Below, piece by piece: positions 8,772 to 16,085 of a stretch of DNA of 46,184 nt. Location of the stretch: assembly GCA_015231885.1 (NCBI GenBank), contig JADGAT010000040.1:1-46184 (forward strand). The letters run 5' to 3'. The notes below the pieces were generated by a model. It did not search any database and was not told the DNA's origin. It was given only the letters and a program-made list of their open reading frames with translations. The stretch comes from SAR324 cluster bacterium (GTDB lineage: Bacteria; SAR324; NAC60-12). A program made the position numbers and the translations under genes. Every line of letters starts with the position of its first letter. The first letter of the stretch is position 1.

Positions 8772-9482
8772 ATGTACAATACTTATAACATTCCCTGTGA
8801 GTTTCAATGGAACGATGTTGCCTTTTCGATAACATCCTCTAGTTTGGACTTATATCATTACCACCGAGAAGGTACTGGTGATCCTGTTGACAAGAAAATC
8901 ATCAGCCATAGCAATCAGATGCTGATCAATCCTGTTGAACCTCTCAATACTCCAAAATTTTTGACACAATACCTGCTTATTGAGATGGCTCAATCCATGA
9001 CGATTGCTCCTAAAATGAAAAAAAATGTCTATTTGACATTTCCGCTGGACCTGGGAGTCTATTTTTTGGAAAAAGCAGACTTCAAGCTCATTGATGTCTT
9101 CACCCTGGCTTCTTCGAAATATACACTGTATGGAGATCCTCGTCATGGAGTCCTGTGCAAATACTGGGAAAGCCCTTTATTTGAATCTCCTCCCACTGTT
9201 CTGCCATGTCAGGAAGGAGTTCTCCAATTGAACATCTATAATTCAGATTCTGACTGGGTCGAGGTTCATCACGTTGTGCTCAATGCGTATGGAATGAAAA
9301 TTTTTTATAATGATGCTACTGTAACAACGACAGCTATGATGGAGATTCGTTCCAAAGAAGTGGCTGAAACGGACTTTGATGAGTTACCACCTGCAGAGGG
9401 AATGAAAAAGTCCATTGAGGTTTTTCATGCTAAAAAACTAAGTGTCAGCTCTAAAAAATACTTAATGGAGTTTGGCATATGA
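8772..9482 (+). CDS. DUF432-like protein encoded next to an MscS channel
   Basis: 236 residues, no signal peptide or membrane helix; mainly beta-strand-like. It resembles DUF432 proteins, a family described mostly from archaea and of unknown function, in overall layout: an early region around VDKKIISHSNQMLINPVEP and a later conserved block around VYLTFPLDLGVYF. Recognition is by eye and should be checked by profile search. Its stop overlaps the start of the MscS gene by four bases (ATGA), so the two are translationally coupled and may form a complex. It has a strong ribosome site (AGGAG). A cytoplasmic partner or gating regulator of the channel is the simplest inference. Confidence 0.55.
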   Translation: MYNTYNIPCEFQWNDVAFSITSSSLDLYHYHREGTGDPVDKKIISHSNQMLINPVEPLNTPKFLTQYLLIEMAQSMTIAPKMKKNVYLTFPLDLGVYFLEKADFKLIDVFTLASSKYTLYGDPRHGVLCKYWESPLFESPPTVLPCQEGVLQLNIYNSDSDWVEVHHVVLNAYGMKIFYNDATVTTTAMMEIRSKEVAETDFDELPPAEGMKKSIEVFHAKKLSVSSKKYLMEFGI

Positions 9483-10324
9483 ATATTTTTAAAAAAACCT
9501 TGTATGGAGACGTGACATTAACAGAATTTTCTATTGCCTTCCTGTTGATTTTATTCGGCCTACTTTTTGCCAAAGTAGTCTCCTTGTATGTAAAACGATT
9601 TCTAAAAGATAAAATTGCTAAAGAGCACTTGGACATTATCGCAAAGTTAATATTTTATACGATTTTTGTCATTGCTCTTATAATCGCTCTCCCATTTTTA
9701 GGGTTCAAGTTATCCGGCCTATTAGTCACGGGTGGGGTGGTAGGGCTCGCTATTGGGTTTGCCAGTCAGAATATTGTGGGAAATCTCATTTCTGGAATAT
9801 TTTTGATCATTGAACGGCCTATCAAACTTGGAAATGCCGTCAATATTGATGGCACCTTTGGTATTGTTGAGGACATTCATATCATGTCAACGACCCTTCG
9901 CACCTTTGACGGGATCTTTATGCGTGTGCCAAACCAAAAGGTATTTACTGCCAATATTACTAATTTTGCTTCCCACCCTGTCCGTCGATTTGAATACACC
10001 ATCGGAATCAGGTATAGTGATGACGCAATTCGAGCCATTGATTTGATTAAAGGATTGATCGATCAACAGCCTTTTGCTTTAAAAAAACCCGAACCTCAAG
10101 TTTTTGTTGATAATTTGGGAGATAGTTCTGTCAATCTGATCGTTCGTATTTGGAGTCCCAATACCGAATGGTTCAATGTGAAAATAGAACTGCTATGGAA
10201 AATCAAAACTCTTCTGGAGCAAGAAGGCATTGAAATTCCTTTCCCTCAGAGGGTTATTTGGCAAGGAAACGACTCTTTCGAGAGTGATATGACGGCTGAA
10301 AGAAAGGACTCAAATGCTGGTTAA
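9479..10324 (+). CDS. MscS-family small mechanosensitive channel
   Basis: 281 residues. Three membrane helices lie in about 15-130. The pore-lining third helix is Gly/Ala-rich (GGVVGLAIGFASQ), followed by NIVGNLISGIFLIIERPIK leading into the beta domain and a C-terminal alpha/beta domain ending near IPFPQRV. This matches E. coli MscS (286 residues) in length and layout. Such heptameric inner-membrane channels release solutes when membrane tension rises on osmotic downshock. It is coupled by ATGA to the DUF432-like gene, with ribosome site TGGAG inside that gene. An EcsC/TerB-like membrane protein gene follows after 46 bases. Confidence 0.93.
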   Translation: MNIFKKTLYGDVTLTEFSIAFLLILFGLLFAKVVSLYVKRFLKDKIAKEHLDIIAKLIFYTIFVIALIIALPFLGFKLSGLLVTGGVVGLAIGFASQNIVGNLISGIFLIIERPIKLGNAVNIDGTFGIVEDIHIMSTTLRTFDGIFMRVPNQKVFTANITNFASHPVRRFEYTIGIRYSDDAIRAIDLIKGLIDQQPFALKKPEPQVFVDNLGDSSVNLIVRIWSPNTEWFNVKIELLWKIKTLLEQEGIEIPFPQRVIWQGNDSFESDMTAERKDSNAG

Positions 10325-10370
10325 GACTGGAAGTTTCACCTGGTTACTTTTTTAGAATCATGGACACGAC

Positions 10371-11513
10371 ATGACGGAGGACTATTCACATAAAACAGAA
10401 GTAAAAACCGATCTCCAAGACCTCAAAAGGCATGCGAAAGAGTATACAATCGAAGATATACGTTCTGGTGAGTGGTTTGCGAAGTTTCTTAAATATGCAT
10501 TGGAAAGTTATGCAGAAAAAGTGAATGCTGAATATTTTAGAAAGAAACACCCTCATCTTACAGCCGATGCTATTGTAACTCGTCGTATTGATACTGCCAG
10601 AAAGTATGCCGCAATCGAAGGTGCTGTCAGTGCGGGGGCCTATTCAGCTGCTGTTGCCGCAACTGTCGGATCAATGGGAGGAGGAAGCCCTATTGCGATT
10701 CCAGCAGCAGCACTGTCATTTATAGCAGATCTGTTTTACTCCACCCGATTACAGCTGCATCTTGCGTATGATATGAGTGTGCTGTACGAACATCCGGTCG
10801 ACATGGCAGACCCTGGTGATCTTTACGATTTAGTGAAGGTGGCATTTGGTATCAAGGCAGGAAAAATGATGCAGGGAACGGTTGTTTCATCAAAGCCCGA
10901 GGTGGTTGGACAAGGGGTAAAGTCTGTAATAAGTGGCCCTGCGCTGAGTTACACATTTCCCATTGTCGGTAAATATCTGTTACAGCGTAATATCATAAAA
11001 TTCAGCATCCCATTAGTCTCAATACCCTTGGCCGCAGGAATGAACTACTGGAATACGGGTTCAGTGACACGTATTGTACGTCAGGTATATCGTGACAAAG
11101 CTGCTATTGCAAAAAAAGTACAGCAGCTTGTAGAATTAAAAATTGACGCATTAATATTGCTTCAAACGGTCTTGATCGTCATGCTGGTTGACCAGTTAAT
11201 TAGTGCAGAAGAAGCCTGGCTCTTGAATTATTTGACAAAACAGTTGAAATTGGAAAGCAGTGGTCGAGCTGCTGTAAAAGAATTTGAAGAAATTATTAAA
11301 GTAGATGAGGACGAACTCTTTATAAAGTTGCGTGCACTTGAGCAGGAGCAAGCCTTGAATGTTTTTGAAGCAGCTTGCTATGCTGCTGCAGTCGATCACA
11401 AAGTTAACAAAAAAAAGCACAATATGTTAGTGGATATTGCGGATGCCTGCAGGGTAAAATATGATAAAAAAACTGTAGAAAAAATGGCCAAGGATGGATT
11501 AGTCTCGCCTTGA
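10371..11513 (+). CDS. EcsC-like protein with C-terminal TerB-like helical domain
   Basis: 380 residues. The region about 75-240 is rich in Ala/Gly and hydrophobic residues (EGAVSAGAYSAAVAATVG, then IAIPAAALSFIADLFY), as in EcsC-family proteins, followed by another hydrophobic run around 190-230. The last 130 residues resemble a TerB-like helical bundle, with an acidic VDQLISAEEAWLL and a later AVDHKVNKKK repeat of the same pattern. Biochemical function is unknown for both parts; EcsC proteins are linked to transport or secretion and TerB to metal or stress response. Position just after the MscS gene suggests one operon of three. The start has only a weak GGA ribosome site. Confidence 0.6.
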   Translation: MTEDYSHKTEVKTDLQDLKRHAKEYTIEDIRSGEWFAKFLKYALESYAEKVNAEYFRKKHPHLTADAIVTRRIDTARKYAAIEGAVSAGAYSAAVAATVGSMGGGSPIAIPAAALSFIADLFYSTRLQLHLAYDMSVLYEHPVDMADPGDLYDLVKVAFGIKAGKMMQGTVVSSKPEVVGQGVKSVISGPALSYTFPIVGKYLLQRNIIKFSIPLVSIPLAAGMNYWNTGSVTRIVRQVYRDKAAIAKKVQQLVELKIDALILLQTVLIVMLVDQLISAEEAWLLNYLTKQLKLESSGRAAVKEFEEIIKVDEDELFIKLRALEQEQALNVFEAACYAAAVDHKVNKKKHNMLVDIADACRVKYDKKTVEKMAKDGLVSP

Positions 11514-11533
11514 CAGTCTCTCAAAAAGTCGGC

Positions 11534-11553
11534 ACGGGCCTCTTCGGGCTCGT
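11534..11553 (+). terminator. Possible hairpin after the EcsC-like gene
   Basis: ACGGGCC and GGCTCGT can pair (seven pairs, one G-U) around the loop TCTTCG, 20 bases after the stop codon at 11513. No T-run follows, so it is not a textbook intrinsic terminator. Its right arm is the left end of the repeat element at 11546. Confidence 0.25.
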
Positions 11554-11706
11554 ACATAAATAACCTTTACAGATGACTTGTCTTTTTCCTCGTCTACGGT
11601 GTTGTCTTCAAAGGCACATACTCCAGTATGCACAATTGAAGATGCCTTGTAGCCAAGAAAAAATACTTCCTCATCTTTGTCAACGTTATTTCTGCACGAA
11701 CCCTTA
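11546..11706 (+). repeat. MITE-like palindromic repeat, family A, copy 1
   Basis: About 161 bases, non-coding. The left end GGGCTCGTACATAAATAACC is an imperfect inverted copy of the right end, which read from the other strand is TAAGGGTTCGTGCAGAAATA followed by ACG. The arms stay partly complementary to the centre, where CATACTCCAGTATG is a perfect short inverted repeat, so the whole element can fold into one long hairpin. Its first 74 bases are identical to 46111-46184. No coding capacity, so movement would need a transposase elsewhere. It is related to the family-B elements at 14643 and 42347. Confidence 0.75.
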
Positions 11707-11773
11707 CTGAGTCAAATCAGATAGAAGATGGGCTGCAAGATGAAATAGACATTATATTTTAAGGAAAACAATT

Positions 11774-13672
11774 ATGGGAAAATTAAGAGAATGGAGTAAA
11801 AAATATGATGAAAAAATCGTTACAGCCAAGCAAGCCGTGGCAGATGTCAAGCGCGGCCAGCGGGTTTTTATTGGCTCTGGGGCCGCAGAACCGCAGTTGC
11901 TGGTAGAGGCCCTATCAGAACGGGGTAATGATCTTGCTGACAATCAAGTCATCCATATCCGCACACTGGGGGTAGCGGCTTATACGGAATCCAAATTTTC
12001 TGATAAGTTTCGCTACAATACCTTTTTTATTGGTGACAATGTCAGGGATGCCGTTTCGCAGGGGCGTGCCGACTACACTCCTATTTTTTTGTCAGAGGTC
12101 CCTCGTTTGATGTATCACGGCAAGGCGACCATGGATGTTGCCTTAATCCAGGTAACCCCTCCGGATGAGCATGGGTTCTGCAGCTATGGAGTTTCGGTCG
12201 ATATTGTCAAAGCCGCCACAGAGACAGCAAAAGTTGTGGTGGCCCAGGTCAATCCTCAAATGCCTAGGACCCTTGGCAATGCCTTCATCCATGTTGATCA
12301 AATTAATCGAATTGTGGAACATGATGCTCCCATTTTAGAAATGCCGCCAACTCCTGTTAATGAAATTGCACAGCGTATTGGGCACCATATTGCTGACCTG
12401 GTGGAAGATGGCTCTACCATTCAGATGGGAATTGGCACCATTCCCGATTCTGTTTTGACAGAACTGAGCAACCATAAAGATCTTGGAGTTCATACAGAAA
12501 TGCTGTCCGATGGAATCATGGATCTCATTGAAAAAGGAGTAGTGACAGGAACTCGTAAGACGATCCATAAGTGTAAAGTCGTTGCCAGTTTTGCTCTTGG
12601 TACCAAGCGGCTCTATGATTTCATTGACGACAACCCGATGTTTGAGTTCTATCCCAATGAATATTCCAATGATCCCTTCATTATTGGTCAAAATGTCAAA
12701 ATGGTCGCCATTAATTCGGCACTGGAAATTGATTTGACAGGACAGGTATGTGCTGATTCAGTAGGGAGTCATTTCTATAGTGGTATCGGAGGACAGGTTG
12801 ATTTCATCCGGGGGGCATCACGCTCTGCCGGAGGGCAGCCGATCATTGCCCTTCCATCGACGGCATCTGTGGAGGGGAAGATGGTTTCCCGCATTGTACC
12901 CATGCTCAATCAAGGAGCTGGCGTGGTGACTTCTCGTGGAGATGTCCATCATGTGGTTACCGAATATGGAGCTGTGGATCTGCATGGAAAAACCATTCGG
13001 GAACGTGCATTGGCATTGATTCATATCGCTCATCCCGTCTTTCGAGAAGAGCTGATGAAGGCAGCCAAAGCGCATCATTATGTTTATTCCGATCAGCTTG
13101 TCAATCCAGGAATTGGCTTGCCCGAAGTCGAACAGTTGGAAACCGTCATGACTTCGAAAGGAGGGGTTGAGGTTCATTTTCGTCCGGTAGAACCAACAGA
13201 TGAAGGAATGATCCAGGAATTGTTTTATCGTTCTTCCATAGAAACCATATATTTACGTTTCTTTACCTACTTGAAAGCATTGCCTCACAGCAAAGCACAA
13301 CAAATGGCCCATGTCGATTATGACAAAAATCTTGCTCTGGTTGGCAGTATCCAGGAAGCAGGGCATGAAGCCATTATTGCTGTTGGGTTTTATAGCCTAG
13401 ATCCCGCAACCGGTTACGCTGATTCAGCCTTTATGGTACGAGATGACTGGCAAAATCAGGGGGCCGGAAAATATTTGATGAACCGTTTGATTGAGATTGC
13501 GCGTGAACGCGGCATCAAAGGATTTACGGCAGATATCCTCATCCGCAATTCCCGCATGATGCATGTGTTTCGTGAGTGTGCTCCAAGTCCCATTAAAAGC
13601 TCCATGGAGGAAGGGTATTATCACCTTTCCTTTTCATTGGAAAAATCGGACCAGAAAAAAGATCCGGCATAG
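11774..13672 (+). CDS. Acetyl-CoA hydrolase/CoA-transferase fused to a GNAT acetyltransferase domain
   Basis: 632 residues, strong ribosome site AAGGAA. Residues about 10-455 form an acetyl-CoA hydrolase / 4-hydroxybutyrate-type CoA-transferase: MGIGTIPD at 218-225, HTEMLSDG at 240-247 (Glu242 is my candidate for the catalytic glutamate, assigned by spacing only), FYPNEYSNDP at 292-301, GGQVDFIRGA and GGQPIIALPSTA. Residues about 465-620 are a GNAT domain starting VHFRPVEPTDEGMI with the acetyl-CoA loop QNQGAGKYL at 560-568. This fusion is known in several bacteria. The first half exchanges or hydrolyses acyl-CoA; the second may use the same acetyl-CoA pool for protein or small-molecule acetylation. 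It is flanked by a repeat and a convergent MscS-like gene and shows no evident link to either. Confidence 0.88.
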   Translation: MGKLREWSKKYDEKIVTAKQAVADVKRGQRVFIGSGAAEPQLLVEALSERGNDLADNQVIHIRTLGVAAYTESKFSDKFRYNTFFIGDNVRDAVSQGRADYTPIFLSEVPRLMYHGKATMDVALIQVTPPDEHGFCSYGVSVDIVKAATETAKVVVAQVNPQMPRTLGNAFIHVDQINRIVEHDAPILEMPPTPVNEIAQRIGHHIADLVEDGSTIQMGIGTIPDSVLTELSNHKDLGVHTEMLSDGIMDLIEKGVVTGTRKTIHKCKVVASFALGTKRLYDFIDDNPMFEFYPNEYSNDPFIIGQNVKMVAINSALEIDLTGQVCADSVGSHFYSGIGGQVDFIRGASRSAGGQPIIALPSTASVEGKMVSRIVPMLNQGAGVVTSRGDVHHVVTEYGAVDLHGKTIRERALALIHIAHPVFREELMKAAKAHHYVYSDQLVNPGIGLPEVEQLETVMTSKGGVEVHFRPVEPTDEGMIQELFYRSSIETIYLRFFTYLKALPHSKAQQMAHVDYDKNLALVGSIQEAGHEAIIAVGFYSLDPATGYADSAFMVRDDWQNQGAGKYLMNRLIEIARERGIKGFTADILIRNSRMMHVFRECAPSPIKSSMEEGYYHLSFSLEKSDQKKDPA

Positions 13673-13697
13673 CTCAGCAAATCATATGAGCGCTTCT

Positions 13698-14333
13698 TTA
13701 TGTTGCTGTTCGTGATGTTTCGTCTTGTTGAGAAATTTTGTCAGCAATATGTTTTTCCAGGCTCACGGCAGTGCCTGATTTTTGGTGATGCCGAATGCAT
13801 TTTTGAAAAAAAATATTATTGGGAATTTGAATCAGACAAGATTCTTTGGTCTCCGGCAGGCATTCCTCCAAAGTAGTGAACATGACATTGAAATTGATCA
13901 CCCTCCCCTTTAAACCAGAAGTGGTGTTTGGCTCAATAACTTCGATTTCATCGTTGATAGAGAATGGTTTGAAGATCACCAGAATCAAAGAGCAGAGCAG
14001 ATTACTCAAAACACTCCATACTGCCACAAATCCTACTGCTACCATGGCCAGCAGGGTGGCGACGATTGTCCAAATACTGCCAATGCTGATGCCGATCTGT
14101 TGTAAAATCAGCAACCCTCCGATCAACCACAACAGCCATTTTAGTAATTTTTCCGATGTGATGATAATGTACTCACTAACCAGTTCCTTGTTTTTGAGAA
14201 ACTGCATCGTGCGTTTTGACAATCGCACCATAATGAAGATTACCAGAACAATTAAGAGAATCCTGACAAGGGATTCAAAAAGTCCTGGGAATTGTTCGGA
14301 TATCGGACTGTATAGTTCGTTAAAGTTCATCAT
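13698..14333 (-). CDS. Short MscS-like mechanosensitive channel protein
   Basis: 211 residues from ATG 14333 (AAAGGAGG six bases upstream; a second ATG three bases later is also possible). Three hydrophobic segments in about 20-125, a pore-helix-like stretch TLLAMVAVGFVAVWSVLSNL, then a beta-domain stretch KPFSINDEIEVIEP and IQIPNNIFFQK. The protein stops soon after the beta domain: the large C-terminal alpha/beta domain of MscS is missing and a short charged tail replaces it. The pore helix has fewer Gly/Ala pairs than MscS. It may be a reduced channel, or a subunit that mixes with one of the other seven MscS-family proteins here. It converges on the CoA-transferase gene with a 25-base gap. 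Confidence 0.75.
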   Translation of the reverse strand: MMNFNELYSPISEQFPGLFESLVRILLIVLVIFIMVRLSKRTMQFLKNKELVSEYIIITSEKLLKWLLWLIGGLLILQQIGISIGSIWTIVATLLAMVAVGFVAVWSVLSNLLCSLILVIFKPFSINDEIEVIEPNTTSGLKGRVINFNVMFTTLEECLPETKESCLIQIPNNIFFQKCIRHHQKSGTAVSLEKHIADKISQQDETSRTAT

Positions 14334-14434
14334 AAACAACCTCCTTTAGCATGGGTGTTATCAGTCTAAAGTATTTCATTGAGCGAGTTCATTCGTTTTG
14401 AGGAAAGATTCAAATGTTACTGGTTTAGGTACTA

Positions 14435-14642
14435 TTAAGGGCTATCGTTTTCTTCAAGTTCTGCACGAAGCTCTTTTAAAAATGAGATAGCGTCACAGAT
14501 TTTAAACTTGACGAATCTTTTGAAATCTTCATTCGTTACACCAAAACTTCTTAATTTTTTGAGGTATTCTCGAAGTGTGTCATGGGAATATAGCAATTCA
14601 AACTGCTGCTGCCACCTTTCAAAGAATTCCCTGTTGGGACTG
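14435..14642 (-). pseudogene. Gene remnant, about 67 codons, truncated by a repeat element
   Basis: Read on the minus strand, a clean frame runs from the repeat boundary near 14642 to TAA at 14435, coding SPNREFFERWQQQFELLYS, then HDTLREYLKKLRSFGVTNED and ending ELEENDSP. The composition is protein-like and there is no start codon of its own with a ribosome site. The segment 'FELLYSHDTLREYL' recalls the early part of PIN-domain toxins, but that is weak. The 5' part of the gene seems to have been lost where the family-B repeat now sits. Confidence 0.45.
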
Positions 14643-14804
14643 CTTAGGAATGCCCAAACAATAACTTAGCAAATCTACTTGTCTTTTCAACGATCTTCTG
14701 CGTTGCTTTACCGGTTACATAGCAAGCGATGCGCCCGATAAAACTCCTTGAATTTCGATGAAAATCCTGCGTAACTTTCACATGTTATTTTTCGCCTTCC
14801 TTAT
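14643..14804 (-). repeat. MITE-like palindromic repeat, family B, copy 1
   Basis: About 162 bases, nearly the same as 42347-42510 in the opposite orientation, with scattered substitutions. Ends are imperfect inverted repeats: TTAGGAATGCCCAAACAATA and, from the other side, TAAGGAAGGCGAAAAATAAC. It lies between the QEGLA gene and a truncated gene remnant, and its terminal TAA is the stop codon of the QEGLA gene. Internal blocks such as ACTTGTCTTTT near one end match family A in order and spacing, so A and B are divergent members of one group. Confidence 0.75.
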
Positions 14805-16057
14805 GGTATATTACTGAGCATTGCCTCATAGTGTGATTTAATTTGGTTGAAATCCACTCCGCTGAGAAATGCGGAGTACGTTAAATAACAAAGTAAAAAT
14901 CGTAAATCATCTGCCCATGGCGGCAAATATTTTGGTGCGGAACAAAGACCCTGCTCAGAAAGTTCGTAAAGCACGGGGATATCCTCAATATCCAGTTTTC
15001 CACAAAACAGGAGCCTCAAGCAGTCGGCTCTTCCGCTTGAAACAATAGCTCGGAGAAAATTATGAACCCGAAGCAGTCCATCCAGATAAACAACGTCTTT
15101 AGTGAAAGGCGCTCCCCCGCCAAGCACACCTCCTCGGAAAACACGCCGGGTGTTCTCAAACGCCTGTTCCGCACTGCTCGTGCGCTCTAGAAAATAGTAA
15201 TACACATCCAAAAAATCAGCGCCTTCGATGGACATTTGAATGGCCAGCACCCTATCGGCGAGCCGTCGCATGCGATCCAAGTCCATGGAACTGGTAACAA
15301 ACTCAGCAAATACAGCCAACCCCTCCTGAGTCTTTGTGGTCCCAGGATGACCGGTTCCCAGAATCTTCAAATTGGGTTGTGCGTAACCATTTAATGAGGT
15401 GGCCACATGGACATAGGCTTCATGGTGAACAAGCTGATTGATGTCTTTATCTGTAAAACAGGCCGAATTTCGAATTCTGATGCGTTTCGGACCGGCTAAC
15501 GCATTCGCAGAGAGTTCATCAACGACCAAAATCTCCGGTGCTTCATCATTGAACATGACTCTCACGGCCTTCTCCATTTCAGATGCAACGGTCTGTGCAA
15601 GATAGCAGGCTGGAGGTGGTGCTCCCAAGTCAATCTTCGTGAATGTTGCCATCAATTTGTCAAATTGACAGGCCAATGCATACGAGGTGCTCGTCTCATC
15701 TGGTAAAACACTGAGCGGTGTGCCGTAGATTTCACTGGATAACCGAAAATATTCGGATGTGCCGCATACTGACAGCATGTGCGCACTTTTTTCTATGGTG
15801 GAAGCATGGCGGCTGAACCACTCGTCCACCGTAGAGGATTGGATAAGTCTCCGTGCTTCACCAAGAATTTCAAGGGTTTCTGAAGGATCAAAGACAGGAT
15901 AATTGACTTTCGGAAGTTCACGTGCCCCCTCTTTAAAAAAGCGGCTGCGGACCTCAATTGGCCAACTGATATGACTTAATATTCGAATAGGTTTTACCGC
16001 ACGATAGAGCAAGTCGGCAACATGGCGAATTCGATCTTTTTCCTTCTCTGTCATCAT
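14801..16057 (-). CDS. QEGLA-motif (DUF1704) metallopeptidase-like protein
   Basis: About 418 residues. It carries the family signature QEGLA (about 244-248) and, 32 residues earlier, HHEAYVH, giving the HExxxH zinc motif (His212, Glu213, His217). DUF1704 proteins are annotated 'flavohemoglobin expression-modulating QEGLA motif protein'; the animal relative MATCAP is a carboxypeptidase with this HExxxH motif, so a zinc peptidase is likely, with unknown bacterial substrate. It is the last gene of the minus-strand series MscS, MgtE_N-CBS, MgtE, pyruvate kinase, QEGLA and follows the kinase gene by 28 bases. The start is uncertain: ATG 16057 or 16054, or TTG 16072. Its stop codon TAA lies in the end of the family-B repeat, so the original C-terminus may have been changed by a few residues. 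Confidence 0.85.
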   Translation of the reverse strand: MMTEKEKDRIRHVADLLYRAVKPIRILSHISWPIEVRSRFFKEGARELPKVNYPVFDPSETLEILGEARRLIQSSTVDEWFSRHASTIEKSAHMLSVCGTSEYFRLSSEIYGTPLSVLPDETSTSYALACQFDKLMATFTKIDLGAPPPACYLAQTVASEMEKAVRVMFNDEAPEILVVDELSANALAGPKRIRIRNSACFTDKDINQLVHHEAYVHVATSLNGYAQPNLKILGTGHPGTTKTQEGLAVFAEFVTSSMDLDRMRRLADRVLAIQMSIEGADFLDVYYYFLERTSSAEQAFENTRRVFRGGVLGGGAPFTKDVVYLDGLLRVHNFLRAIVSSGRADCLRLLFCGKLDIEDIPVLYELSEQGLCSAPKYLPPWADDLRFLLCYLTYSAFLSGVDFNQIKSHYEAMLSNIP

Positions 16058-16085
16058 ATTGCTGCTATCCAAAGCTAGTATTTGA

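Noticed and set aside
13846..14349. 167-codon plus-strand frame
   Set aside because: Antisense to the MscS-like gene, whose helices, beta domain and AGGAGG site are clear.
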